Assembly (NCBI RefSeq): GCF_006547145.1
Contig: NZ_CP041244.1
Span: 2,914,001 to 2,978,000 of the forward strand
Length of the DNA: 64,000 bases
Origin: Actinomadura sp. WMMA1423
Lineage (GTDB): Bacteria > Actinomycetota > Actinomycetes > Streptosporangiales > Streptosporangiaceae
Direction of reading: 5' to 3'
How positions within the stretch are numbered: position 1 is the stretch's first letter; each line of letters opens with the position of its first letter. Below the pieces are notes generated by a model. That model was not told the DNA's origin and ran no database searches. It saw only the letters and a program-made list of their open reading frames with translations. A program made the position numbers and the translations under genes. Shown in pieces: positions 10,493-18,690 of the stretch.

Positions 10493-11188
10493 GTGGCGGG
10501 CAGGCGCGCGACACCGACCGGCAGGTACGGGGGCCGGACGGCGGCCGAGCGGCGCGCGGAGCGGCGCCGCCGGTTCCTCGACGCGGGGCTGGAGATGTTC
10601 GGCCGCGGCCCCGGCTACCGCGGCACCACGGTGGCGGCGCTCAGCGAGGCCGCCGGGCTGTCCACCCGCCAGTTCTACGAGGAGTTCAGCACGCTGGAGG
10701 ACCTCCTCGCCGAACTGCACCTGGAGGTCAACGACCTGGCCGAGCGGGACGTCCTCGCCGCCCTGCCGTCCGTGGAGGGCCTCCGGCTCCCCGAGCGCAC
10801 GGCCCGGCTGTTCCGCGCGTACGCGGCCAGCATCACCGGCGACCGGGCCCGCATCCGGATCGCGTTCGTCGAGATCATCGGCGTGAGCCCCCGGCTGGAC
10901 CGCCAGCGGCTCACCCGCCGCGCCCGCTGGGTCGACTACATCTGCGCCGAGGCCGCCGCCGCGGCCGAGCGCGGCGAGATCGCCGACCGGGACTACCGGA
11001 TCGCCGCGACCGCCTTCATCGGCAGCGTCAACGGCCTCCTGCACGACTGGAGCGCCGGCTGGGTCGACGCCACCCTCGACGAGGTCATCGACGAACTCGT
11101 CCTGATGCTCATGGGCCGCCTCCACTCCAGCGACGTGCTGTCCACGCCCCGTCCCGGCTCCCCCGGTCCCGAGTCCCTCGGCCGCTGA
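10493..11188 (+). CDS. TetR/AcrR-family transcriptional regulator
   Basis: A 231-aa regulator. Residues about 20-70 form the TetR DNA-binding domain: RRRRFLDAGLEMFGRGPGYR, then TTVAALSEAAGLSTRQFYEEF as helix-turn-helix. The C-terminal all-helical part is the ligand and dimer domain; it has no signature that points to a ligand. The GTG start is preceded by GGGAGGG. Its left neighbour is the exporter remnant on the opposite strand, which may once have been its target (inference). The tail after about residue 210 is Pro/Ser-rich and probably disordered. Confidence 0.85.
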   Translation: MAGRRATPTGRYGGRTAAERRAERRRRFLDAGLEMFGRGPGYRGTTVAALSEAAGLSTRQFYEEFSTLEDLLAELHLEVNDLAERDVLAALPSVEGLRLPERTARLFRAYAASITGDRARIRIAFVEIIGVSPRLDRQRLTRRARWVDYICAEAAAAAERGEIADRDYRIAATAFIGSVNGLLHDWSAGWVDATLDEVIDELVLMLMGRLHSSDVLSTPRPGSPGPESLGR

Positions 11189-11203
11189 CCGCGCCGGAGG
11201 ACG

Positions 11204-12010
11204 TCAGGGGCGCACGCGCTCGGCCTGAAGGTCGACCGTTGGGGCGAAGAGGGCCACGCAGGCGCCGGTCGGGTCGCTGAGGATGGCGAAGCGGCCGGGC
11301 TTGATGTCGGTCGGCGCGATGTGGACGCGGGCGCCCAGCTCGGTGGCCCTGGCCGCGGCCGCGTCGCAGTCGGAGACGTAGAAGTACGGGGTCCACCGCG
11401 CGCGGAGCCCGGGCGGCCCCAGCTCGTCGATCGAGACCATGCCCGCCACCGACGACTCGCCGACCTTCCACTGCGTGTAGACGGACTCGTAGTAGAAGTC
11501 GCGGTCGACGGGCCGCCAGCCGAAGACGTGCCCGTAGAAGCGGCGGGCGCCCTCGGTGTCGTGGCAGGCCAGCTCGACCCAGCACATCGCGGCCGGCTCG
11601 TCCACGACCCCGACGCCCTTGAGGTTGTAGGGGTACCAGAGCGCGAATTCGGCGCCCTCCGGGTCCGAGCACAGGGCCATCCGGCCGAGGTCGGCGACCT
11701 CGGTCGGCTCCACCACTTCCAGGCCCCCCGCCTCGCGCACGGCGGCGACGGTGGAATCGATGTCGTCGCTGCGGAAGTAGCACGTCCAGGATCCGCGTTC
11801 GGTGTCGTCGAGGAGCGTCTGCATCCCGGCGGCCTCTGGTCCCTGGACGCCGCCCAGGGTGAAGACCTCGTAGTCGCCGATGTCGGTGGTCAGCGTGTAG
11901 GAGGACCAGCCGAACAGCCCCTCGTAGAACCGCTTGGACACCTCCGGATCCGGGCTCGCGAGTTCGGCCCACGACGGATGGCCGGGGGCGATCCCGTTCT
12001 TCTCGGGCAT
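11204..12010 (-). CDS. VOC-family protein, two tandem glyoxalase-like domains (copy A)
   Basis: A 268-aa cytoplasmic protein of two fused vicinal-oxygen-chelate modules. The first runs from PSWAELASPDPEVSKRFYEG to DPEGAEFALWYPY, the second from CWVELACHDTEGARRFYGHV to LSDPTGACVALFAP. Each module repeats the pattern of strand, helix, FGW and DPxG turn. This type is annotated as glyoxalase/bleomycin resistance/dioxygenase-like, and its substrate cannot be read from sequence. The ATG at 12010 gives the same N-terminus as the neighbouring paralogue, supporting this start. It lies 182 bp downstream of copy B on the same strand, a local tandem duplication. Confidence 0.85.
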   Translation of the reverse strand: MPEKNGIAPGHPSWAELASPDPEVSKRFYEGLFGWSSYTLTTDIGDYEVFTLGGVQGPEAAGMQTLLDDTERGSWTCYFRSDDIDSTVAAVREAGGLEVVEPTEVADLGRMALCSDPEGAEFALWYPYNLKGVGVVDEPAAMCWVELACHDTEGARRFYGHVFGWRPVDRDFYYESVYTQWKVGESSVAGMVSIDELGPPGLRARWTPYFYVSDCDAAAARATELGARVHIAPTDIKPGRFAILSDPTGACVALFAPTVDLQAERVRP

Positions 12011-12192
12011 CAGATCACCTCGAGCATCGCCGGATCCTTGCAGCTCGCATGCCTCCACGCTAGGAACGCGCGCGCAACCCCCGATGACGCGAAACCCCAA
12101 TAGCACCCCAAGACTCGCGTCTCACCCGCAGGCGGCGGGACCCGGGCTCCTCGGGACCGCGCCCGCCGGGCCTCGCCACCCCCGGCGCCGCG

Positions 12193-12999
12193 TCACCCGT
12201 GGGGGCGGCTGCCGCCCCGCGAGCCGCCGGCCGGGGTGAGGACGGCCAGGCGCGCCCCGCACGGATCGGTCATGACGGCGAAGCGGCCGGGCTTGATGTC
12301 GATCGGCGGCACGTGGACGACCGCCCCCAGCTCGGCCGCCCGCGCGGCGGTGGCGTCGCAGTCGGAGACCCAGAAGTAGGGGATCCAGTGGGGTTCGAAC
12401 TCGGCCGGCCACCACTCCCCCAGCGGCACCATGCCCGCCACGGACCAGTCGCCGACCTTCCAGTTGGTGTAGTCGGGCGCGTAGTAGGAGCGGTCGACGG
12501 CCGTCCAGCCGAAGACCTCCCCGTAGAAGCGGCGGGCGCCGTCGGTGTCGCGGCTGGCCAGCTCCATCCAGCACATCGCGGACGGCTCGTCCACGACGCC
12601 CGCGCCCTCGAAGTCGTACGGGGACCACAGGGCGAAGTCGGCGCCCTCGGGGTCGGCGCAGTGGGCCATCCGCCCGAGGTTGGCGATGTCGGTGGGCTCG
12701 CTCAGCTCGTGCCCGCCCATGGCGCGCACGGTGTCCAGGGTGGCCCGGATGTCGTCGGTCCGGAAGTAGCACGTCCAGGTCGGCTCGATCGAGTCGTCCT
12801 CGAGCTGCTGCATGCCCGCGACCTCCGGTCCCTGGACGTCGCCCAGGGTGAAGATGTGGTAGCCCCCGAGGCCACCCGCGAGAGAGTAGGCATACCAGCC
12901 GAACAACTCGGTGTAGAACCGCTGGGACGCGCGTACGTCCGGGGTGGCCAGTTCGGCCCAAGTCGGAAATCCGGGGGCGTATGCGGTCACCTCGGGCAT
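12193..12999 (-). CDS. VOC-family protein, two tandem glyoxalase-like domains (copy B)
   Basis: Also exactly 268 aa and collinear with copy A: PTWAELATPDVRASQRFYTE, FTLGDVQGPEVAGM, DPEGADFALWSPYDFEGAG, MCWMELASRDTDGARRFYGE, IDIKPGRFAVMTDP. Conserved blocks are near identical to copy A, while loop residues differ widely, so the duplication is not recent. The best-conserved stretches (VVDEPxAMCW and DIKPGRFA) are shared by both and probably frame the ligand pocket. The two genes could be expressed together or separately; the 182-bp gap has no clear terminator. Confidence 0.85.
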   Translation of the reverse strand: MPEVTAYAPGFPTWAELATPDVRASQRFYTELFGWYAYSLAGGLGGYHIFTLGDVQGPEVAGMQQLEDDSIEPTWTCYFRTDDIRATLDTVRAMGGHELSEPTDIANLGRMAHCADPEGADFALWSPYDFEGAGVVDEPSAMCWMELASRDTDGARRFYGEVFGWTAVDRSYYAPDYTNWKVGDWSVAGMVPLGEWWPAEFEPHWIPYFWVSDCDATAARAAELGAVVHVPPIDIKPGRFAVMTDPCGARLAVLTPAGGSRGGSRPHG

Positions 13000-13115
13000 A
13001 GCAGACCATTCGAAGCACGCATGACCCCCACCGTAGGGACGGGCAGGCAATGTCCTGGGGCATAAAACCCCAAATCAACACAATGTCGGCAAAGCGCCCG
13101 GCGCCCTGATCCGAT

Positions 13116-13673
13116 TCAGACGCTCTCGACGGTCTGGAGGAGGCCCCAGACGAAGTGCGCCGCGTAGGCGGTGCCGTCCGGCCCCTCGAACGTCGCGTGC
13201 CAGCGGCTCGGTACCTCGCCGTCCTGGTGCGCCACCGCGCCGAAGCGCTCGTCCACGTCGCCGACGACGCACGACCACGGGACGAGGTCGTCGACGGTCT
13301 CCAGCGGCGGCACCGGCACCCCGTCGTCGCGGACGAGCCACTCCTGCATGACCGAGCCGTCCGGCCCCATCATGATCTCGAAGCGCAGGCCGGGCCACAG
13401 GGAGAGCGGCGGCCACCACGCCACCTCGCAGGAGACGTCGCCGACGGGGCGCTCCTCGACGGCGGCGGGCGGGCCGAGGACGGCCTCGTACCGGCGGCGC
13501 CCGCGCGGGAACGTCCGGGACCGCAGGATGCGCTGCCACCGGGCGTTGACCTCGCGCATCTCGGTGCGGGACGCGCCGAGCGAGCGCACCGCGTCCTCGA
13601 CCAGGCCGGGCTGGTAGTCGGCCATCCGGCGCAGCAGGACGAGCTGGAACTCCCGCCGGGCGAACCCCTTCAC
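13116..13673 (-). CDS. Conserved hypothetical protein, 185 aa
   Basis: I do not recognise the family. The protein begins MKGFARREFQLVLLRRMADY (GTG start), has a basic helical first third (EMREVNARWQRILRSRTFPR), then a mixed alpha/beta part with CEVAWWPPLSLWPGLRFEIM, GSVMQEWLVRDDG and VPWSCVVGDVDERFG. It has no signal peptide or membrane helix, so it is probably cytoplasmic. Codon position bias is typical of a real gene. It lies on the same strand as, and 31 bp downstream of, the esterase gene. Confidence 0.6.
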   Translation of the reverse strand: MKGFARREFQLVLLRRMADYQPGLVEDAVRSLGASRTEMREVNARWQRILRSRTFPRGRRRYEAVLGPPAAVEERPVGDVSCEVAWWPPLSLWPGLRFEIMMGPDGSVMQEWLVRDDGVPVPPLETVDDLVPWSCVVGDVDERFGAVAHQDGEVPSRWHATFEGPDGTAYAAHFVWGLLQTVESV

Positions 13674-13704
13674 GGCGCGGTCACCGGGGCCGCCGGGCGC
13701 GCGG

Positions 13705-14958
13705 TCAGGACTTGCGGGCGCCGATGGAGTTGGCGATGGTCGGCCAGCTGCGGGTCAGCTCGACGCGCCAGTACTTCCAGTTGTGCATGCCGGGCCCGTA
13801 CAGGTTGGCGTGGACCGGCACGCCGGCCTTCTTCGCGGCGGCGACGAAGTTCTCGTTCATCGTGCCGGCGAGCTGCTCGCCGATCCGGCCCGCGTCGTGG
13901 GGCGGGGTGTCGGCCTTGTCGTAGGGGCCGGGCTGCCCGTTGCCGGACGAGACGTAGACGCCGACGCCCTTCAGCTTGGACACCATGACGGTCGCGTCGT
14001 GCGCCCGCCAGTTCGCCCGCGCGGTGACCGGGTCGCCCCAGATCGCGGTGCCCGCCTCCCGGTTCATGGACGTCAGGATGACCGGCATGCCGGGCGCGGT
14101 GATGTTGAGGGCGCCGCTGTAGGAGGCGGCGAACTTGAACAGGCGGTGCCGCTCGGCGTAGGTGATGGCGCCCTGCCCGCCGGACGACAGGCCGATCGCG
14201 GCGCGCATCGACCCGGCGTGGAAGTTGCGCTCCATCAGCGGGATGACCTCGCCGATGTGGAAGGTCTCCCACTCGGGGATGCCGCCCTTCCCGCCGTTGT
14301 ACCAGTTGGTGTAGGACCCGTTCCAGCCGCCCTCGGGCATGACGACCATCGCGTCGTACGGACCGATGATCTGCTCGATGTTGGAGTCCTTGGTCCAGGA
14401 CTGGTAGTTGTTCTGGCCGCCGTGGTAGGCGTACACGACCGGCCACGTCTTGGTGGCTCCGGCCTTCCAGCTCTTCGGGACCATCACGCGGGTCTTCACC
14501 TCGGCGCCCAGCGCCGGGGAGGCGATCGAGACGTCGAAGATCCGCGAGCTGACCTTCTTCACGCCGGTGATGGCGGCCCCGTCGGGGGCCTTGGCGTACT
14601 TGCCCGACGCGGCACCCGAGGGCATCTGCGGCTTCTTGCCGTGGTTGCCGGTGTTGCTGTCGGGGTCGCTCGGGCTCGGCGTCCCCCCGCCGGTGCCGAA
14701 CGGGTTGCTGTTCAGCGGGATGCTGGGCAGCTTCGACGCACCCGGCGACTTCTTCGGGGACGCGGACGTCGCGCCGGGGGCCGACTGCTGCGTCGGGGGA
14801 CCGAACGAGGGGATCGGCTTGGAGTTCCCGCTGGCCTCCGACCTGCTCTTCGGGACCCCCACGCCGGCCTGCGCGAGGCCGACCATGACGGCGGGCAGCA
14901 GCACGGCCGCCGCCGCGGTGCCCGCGATGGCGATCTTCCTGTCGGTACGCTTCTTCAT
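13705..14958 (-). CDS. Secreted alpha/beta-hydrolase esterase (antigen 85/esterase D-like)
   Basis: A 417-aa exported protein. ATG at 14958 with GGGGAG upstream, a twin-Lys start and a signal segment (IAIAGTAAAAVLLPAVMVGL). A disordered Ser/Pro/Gly/Asn linker covers roughly residues 35-115. The hydrolase domain contains WPVVYAYHGGQNNYQSWTKD, VVMPEGGWNGSYTNW, the nucleophile elbow GLSSGGQGA and a C-terminal histidine in GPGMHNWKYW. This is the layout of mycolyltransferase/antigen 85 and esterase D proteins. Without evidence of mycolic acids I call it a secreted esterase or acyltransferase. A paralogue lies at 32195-33190. Confidence 0.85.
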   Translation of the reverse strand: MKKRTDRKIAIAGTAAAAVLLPAVMVGLAQAGVGVPKSRSEASGNSKPIPSFGPPTQQSAPGATSASPKKSPGASKLPSIPLNSNPFGTGGGTPSPSDPDSNTGNHGKKPQMPSGAASGKYAKAPDGAAITGVKKVSSRIFDVSIASPALGAEVKTRVMVPKSWKAGATKTWPVVYAYHGGQNNYQSWTKDSNIEQIIGPYDAMVVMPEGGWNGSYTNWYNGGKGGIPEWETFHIGEVIPLMERNFHAGSMRAAIGLSSGGQGAITYAERHRLFKFAASYSGALNITAPGMPVILTSMNREAGTAIWGDPVTARANWRAHDATVMVSKLKGVGVYVSSGNGQPGPYDKADTPPHDAGRIGEQLAGTMNENFVAAAKKAGVPVHANLYGPGMHNWKYWRVELTRSWPTIANSIGARKS

Positions 14959-15117
14959 GACTCCCCAGCCGCTCTCGGGCCACGCCCGGCCCAAGGCTCC
15001 GCTCGCCCGACGAAACTACTGTCCCCGCCGTCACACCCGCAAGTATTGGCAGCGAATGCAATAAAGGCGAGATGGTACCGCGCCGCCGTCTTCGCCGCCT
15101 GCCCGCGGGCAGGGATA

Positions 15118-15152
15118 CAACGGCGGAAAGGGTCGGCCCCTTTCCGCCGTTG
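15118..15152 (-). terminator. Hairpin terminator downstream of the ten-TM transporter gene
   Basis: A perfect 15-bp stem (15118-15132 with 15138-15152) and 5-nt loop, 18 bp after the stop of the transporter gene read on the minus strand. Confidence 0.75.
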
Positions 15153-15169
15153 CGGGTTCAGCGGCGCTG

Positions 15170-16105
15170 TCAGGCGCCGCTCGACTGCGCCCTGGCCCGA
15201 ACCTCGCCGTCGGCGGGCTTGCGGAGCAAGGACATCCTGATCGCGACGAAGGTGATCAGGGCGATGGCGGCCCACCCCGGGAAGAGGTGGAGCCGCTGGT
15301 CGGAGTCGAGCAGCCCCAGCGTGCTGCCGGCCAGCGCCACCAGGGCGTTGATCGGCGCCGAGAAGGACTGCGCGATCCCCACGTCGCTCTTCGAGGTACG
15401 GCGAAGCGCGGCGTTGGTGAGCAGGATCGGCACCGCCAGCGTGAGCAGGCCCGCCGGAGCGGCGACGGAGAGGAGGTCCCAGGACATCCATCCGCGTCCC
15501 CGAACCGCGAACACCACCGGGAAGAGCAGCAGCGTCGCGAGCAGGTTGGCGACCGCGGCGCCCTGGTCCTCCAGGGCGTGCTTCCTCATCTGCCCCAGCA
15601 TGGTGAGCGTGTTCCAGACGCCGAGCGCGCAGAGCAGAGCGCCCAGCATCCCCACGAGTTCACCCGGCGAGGGCCGGTTGAGCATGACGACTCCGCCGAC
15701 CAGGAGCAGGCGCCCGGTCAGGTTCTGGAATCCCCACGAGGTGGCCCTCAGGCGCCAGATCTCCCTGAGGCCCACCGAGTAGTAGCCGATCTGGACGACG
15801 GCGGCCACGGTCCCCAGCGTCAGCCGGTCGACGGCGAACGGGTAGAGGCACGCGACGGCCGCGTTCCCCACCGCGAGGAGGGAGATCCACAGCCACATGA
15901 CGCGGGGGTAGCGCCTGAACGGGTTCCGCTTGGTGAGCAGCGTGATCACGCAGAAGGCGATGGAACCGACCGCCTGCAGCGGGGCCCCCACCTCCAGCGC
16001 GTTCCGGCCGGTCGTGAAACCGTAGCCGATGGCGACCAGCGTGACGCCGGCCAGGATGAACCCTCCCCCGCTGAGCCGCCGGGAAAGGTCGGGTGAAAAG
16101 GACAT
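15170..16105 (-). CDS. Multi-pass membrane protein, DMT/EamA-like
   Basis: A 311-aa protein with about ten hydrophobic helices in two halves (for example GGFILAGVTLVAIGYGF, MWLWISLLAVGNAAVACLYP, LVGMLGALLCALGVWNTLTM, LLTLAVPILLTNAAL, IALITFVAIRMSLL). Size and layout fit the drug/metabolite transporter superfamily, and the segment LTNAALRRTSKSDVGIAQSF resembles the helix 8-9 turn of EamA proteins. Substrate unknown. The ATG at 16105 follows AGAGGGG by seven bases; the open frame further upstream crosses the palindromes and is not coding. Confidence 0.7.
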   Translation of the reverse strand: MSFSPDLSRRLSGGGFILAGVTLVAIGYGFTTGRNALEVGAPLQAVGSIAFCVITLLTKRNPFRRYPRVMWLWISLLAVGNAAVACLYPFAVDRLTLGTVAAVVQIGYYSVGLREIWRLRATSWGFQNLTGRLLLVGGVVMLNRPSPGELVGMLGALLCALGVWNTLTMLGQMRKHALEDQGAAVANLLATLLLFPVVFAVRGRGWMSWDLLSVAAPAGLLTLAVPILLTNAALRRTSKSDVGIAQSFSAPINALVALAGSTLGLLDSDQRLHLFPGWAAIALITFVAIRMSLLRKPADGEVRARAQSSGA

Positions 16106-16151
16106 GGTCGTGCCCCTCTGTTTGCGAGAGGCCGACCGCTCCGCGAGCGAC

Positions 16152-16180
16152 GGGCCACCGGTTCCACGAACCGGTGGCCC
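16152..16180. promoter_or_regulatory. Long palindrome 1 upstream of transporter gene
   Basis: Perfect 13-bp arms (16152-16164 and 16168-16180, core CCACCGGTTC/GAACCGGTGG) separated by CAC. It sits 47 bp upstream of the transporter start and could be an operator or an mRNA-leader hairpin. Confidence 0.5.
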
Positions 16181-16202
16181 GAGCTCTGAGAGCGTTCGGC
16201 CA

Positions 16203-16219
16203 CCGGTTCCGCGAACCGG
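16203..16219. promoter_or_regulatory. Palindrome 2, second copy of the same motif
   Basis: CCGGTTC-CGC-GAACCGG, the core of palindrome 1 repeated with its centre 45 bp away and identical flank GGCCACCGGTTCC on the left side. The pair suggests two operators for one regulator. Confidence 0.5.
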
Positions 16220-16357
16220 CAAGAGGGACCGTACGGAGCGCCGCCAAATAATCAACAAAACTGGTCGATAAACTATGGAGCTGCCGCCGCTGGGTGCGGC
16301 GGCGGCTCTCGGTCGGGTGCGAGCGGCCTCAACGCGCCGACGGCGCGCGGGCGGGGT

Positions 16358-16558
16358 TCACCGGTTCGCGATCTCCAGGAGTCTCTGGCGGAGCACGTGG
16401 CCGTCGGTGGCCCGGATGAAGAGATCGTCGCCCCGGACCGCCATCCAGATGGGACGCTCCGGGTCGGCGACGATGCCGAACGTCGGGAACTCACGCCTCA
16501 ACGCGGCGAGGTAGGCGGCAGTGTCGTCGTGGCGGGGCCCGCCGCCGGCCGCCCTCAC
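16358..16558 (-). CDS. Small conserved-type hypothetical protein, 66 aa
   Basis: Third gene of a coupled trio. Starts with GTG inside the stop of the previous gene (GTGA). The sequence AAYLAALRREFPTFGIVADP, PIWMAVRGDDLFIRATDG, HVLRQRLLEIANR suggests a small helix-strand-strand-helix domain. No membrane segment. I do not know a function; such small genes often accompany XRE/DUF397 pairs in actinomycetes, and here they are divergent from one. Confidence 0.6.
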   Translation of the reverse strand: MRAAGGGPRHDDTAAYLAALRREFPTFGIVADPERPIWMAVRGDDLFIRATDGHVLRQRLLEIANR

Positions 16559-16869
16559 GCCGGCGCTCCCAGGTAGCCCTTGATCATTACGAGGGCGTCC
16601 GTGATGCGCTCGCACTCGGCGATGGGCTGCCGCCAGGACGTGAAGTACCAGTAGCGGCCCTCGTCCTCCTCGCGCGGCCGGCAGGTGATCGTGTCGCCGG
16701 ACTCCCCTCTGGCCCCGCAGCCGCTTCGCGCACCGGACGCCATATTGCGGACGACCAGCCCGCCCGCCACGTGATGGACCGTGAAGCCATGCGCCCTGAG
16801 GTGCATCCCCAGGACTTGCAGACGCACGTACGACTCGACTGCCGGGGACTCGTGCTCTGGAACGCTCAC
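16555..16869 (-). CDS. Hypothetical protein, 104 aa
   Basis: Middle gene of the trio; GTG start at 16869 overlaps the stop of the first gene (GTGA) and its own stop overlaps the third gene. The protein contains SYVRLQVLGMHLRAHGFTVH, VAGGLVVRNMASG, a Cys-containing loop, and GRYWYFTSWRQPIAECERIT, which reads like a small alpha/beta domain. Family not recognised. Confidence 0.6.
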   Translation of the reverse strand: MSVPEHESPAVESYVRLQVLGMHLRAHGFTVHHVAGGLVVRNMASGARSGCGARGESGDTITCRPREEDEGRYWYFTSWRQPIAECERITDALVMIKGYLGAPA

Positions 16870-17117
16870 GTCCGCCCCCTCAGGACCTCCGCGAGTGCGA
16901 TTCGTTCCAAGAGGCGCGTCTGGGCGTCGCAGAGCAACCACAGTTCGCCCTCGTCCCGCGCTTGGACCTCCCCTATGCACCCGTTAAGGAGCTGGTAAGG
17001 GCTCAGCTTGGCGTGTCGCCGCGCGACCAGCCCGTCCAGCGAAAACTCGGGCCGCCAATCAGACATTAGGGGTATTAACCCGGCCGCAAAGCCATTCGAT
17101 TCCGACGACCTGGACAT
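16866..17117 (-). CDS. Hypothetical protein, 83 aa
   Basis: First gene of the trio, with ATG at 17117 behind an excellent GGGAGGATT ribosome site four bases before it. After an N-terminal Ser-rich segment it reads WRPEFSLDGLVARRHAKLSP, GCIGEVQARDEGELWLLCDA, RLLERIALAEVLRGR. I do not recognise the domain. All three genes are coupled by 4-base overlaps, so their products are probably made in equal amounts and may interact. A divergent promoter region of about 150 bp separates it from the XRE gene. Confidence 0.65.
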   Translation of the reverse strand: MSRSSESNGFAAGLIPLMSDWRPEFSLDGLVARRHAKLSPYQLLNGCIGEVQARDEGELWLLCDAQTRLLERIALAEVLRGRT

Positions 17118-17271
17118 CTCGAATCCTCCCCGCCCGTTTCCGCGTCGAAAACACTTGCGACCAGACTCACAGGGCGGGTAAAAGTGCGGTAGCGACCTCA
17201 CCGCACCCCCGATCAATCCCGATCGAGATCAACTCAACCCCCGCCCCTGATTAACTCCCCGGAGGCTTCCC

Positions 17272-18068
17272 ATGAGCGACAATCGGGCCCGCATCTTCTT
17301 CGGCAGCGAACTCCGCCGCATGCGCGAGCAGGCGGGACTTACAGGCAAGCAACTAGCGGACGCGCTCGGGTGCACCCCCAGTGGATCAGCACCATGGAGA
17401 GTGGACGCAAGGTCTCCGAGCAGAGCGCCCACGACCTCGACACCTACTTTGAGACGGGCGGCCACTTCTACCGCCTGTGGAAACTCGCCAAGGACATCGA
17501 GGTCCACTTTGTCCTACCGCCGGGCTTCCCTGAATACCTGCAATACGAGAGAAAGGCGACGTCGTACCGCATCTTCAGTGTGCTCCTCGTCAGCGGCCTC
17601 TTCCAGACAGAGGACTACACCCGCTCCATCCTCGCGGCCAACGATGGAACGAACCTCGCGGAACTCGTCGCGAATCGCATGGAAAGGAAGGCTGTACTGG
17701 AGCGCGCAATTGCCCCACATACCTGGGTCGTCCTAGACGAGACCGTACTTCGACGCACAGTTGGAGGCCCAGAAATTATGCGCGAGCAGCTCACTTACCT
17801 ACTTGAAGTCTCCGAGCGGGTCAACACCATGCTTCAGATCGTGCCTATGAGCGCCGGGTATCACGCCGGACTCGGAGGGAGCTTCACCATCTTGGGCTTC
17901 GAAGATGAACCCGACCTTGCTTACACTGAGTCGGCAGGAGAGGGGCTCTTGATCGAGCGCCCTGCACGGATCAGAGACAAACTCGTACGCTGGGATCTAC
18001 TCAGAGGCTACGCGCTTCCAGTCCCAGAGTCGCGAGTCTTGATCAAGACGGTGATGGAGAGCCTATGA
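17272..18068 (+). pseudogene. XRE-family regulator (DUF5753 type) interrupted by a frameshift
   Basis: The first frame (17272 on) encodes IFFGSELRRMREQAGLTGKQ, LADALGCT, the start of a helix-turn-helix. The continuation QWISTMESGRKVSEQSAHDL is in the next frame and runs through a complete DUF5753 effector domain to 18068. The frames meet in a C5 run at 17375-17379; one extra C would give a 265-residue protein of normal family length with an uninterrupted HTH. So this is a true pseudogene, a phase-variable tract or a base-calling error. These regulators pair with DUF397 proteins, as here (ATGA overlap with the next gene), and the pair often influences development or antibiotic production. Confidence 0.8.
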
Positions 18069-18328
18069 CGAACATGCCCAGCTTTCACTGGCGCAAGAGC
18101 AGCCACAGTGGCCATGAGGGCGGCGACTGTATCGAAGTAGCGGAACTGTGGCGCAGGAGCAGCTACAGCGATCATTCTGGTGGCGAGTGTGTGGAGGTGG
18201 CGGACCTGCCGCCTGTGGTCGGGGTTCGGGACTCGAAGGATCCGGAGGGGCCGAAACTGACGTTCAGCGTTGCCGCCTGGGCCGCCTTCACCCGATCGGT
18301 CAAGGACAACGAGCACGACCTCGCCTGA
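18065..18328 (+). CDS. DUF397-domain protein with duplicated N-terminal half
   Basis: An 87-aa partner of the XRE regulator, overlapping it by ATGA. DUF397 proteins normally carry a single W-x-KSS-x-S-x-G-x-CVEVA module followed by VRDSKDPEGPKLTFS and AWxxF. Here the module occurs twice in a row: FHWRKSSHSGHEGGDCIEVA (residues 7-26) and LWRRSSYSDHSGGECVEVAD (28-47), followed by one normal second half. This in-frame partial duplication is unusual for the family. Function is taken from the family: partner or antagonist of the adjacent HTH protein. Confidence 0.85.
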   Translation: MTNMPSFHWRKSSHSGHEGGDCIEVAELWRRSSYSDHSGGECVEVADLPPVVGVRDSKDPEGPKLTFSVAAWAAFTRSVKDNEHDLA

Positions 18329-18690
18329 CTCCCCCGCTCAACCCTGCGAGCCCTCGCCTTCGACCAGGCCGGGGGCTCGTCCCATGCCCGGGCGAGGTAA
18401 TTCCGAACGGCGGGTCGACAACGCTGACCGGAGGCGCGACCCATAGCGTCCGGAACCGCATCCCGTCGTGCAGGCTTCAGCCGGACGCACGGGGGCGTTC
18501 GTGGCGCCGAACGGCTTTCCGCCGTTCAGGCATCGGGCATGTCACGAGGGCGCAAGGTGATCACCTTCCCTCATGAAGTGCGCCGCCGTCATGCGGTCCA
18601 GCGGTGGCGTGCCGCACGTTGCTCCGCACGGTCTTTCTTGGCACCTGCGACTGAACGGGGTGCAAGACAAACCGAGCGAAGGAGCTTCGA
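18329..18690. other. 362-bp intergenic region
   Basis: No convincing gene. A weak inverted repeat (CGAGCCC...GGGCTCG) shortly after the DUF397 stop may act as a terminator. The right end carries the ribosome site GAAGGAG of the next gene. Confidence 0.35.

Noticed and set aside
18148..18576. A 142-codon plus-strand frame
   Set aside because: A shifted frame of the DUF397 gene running into intergenic DNA.
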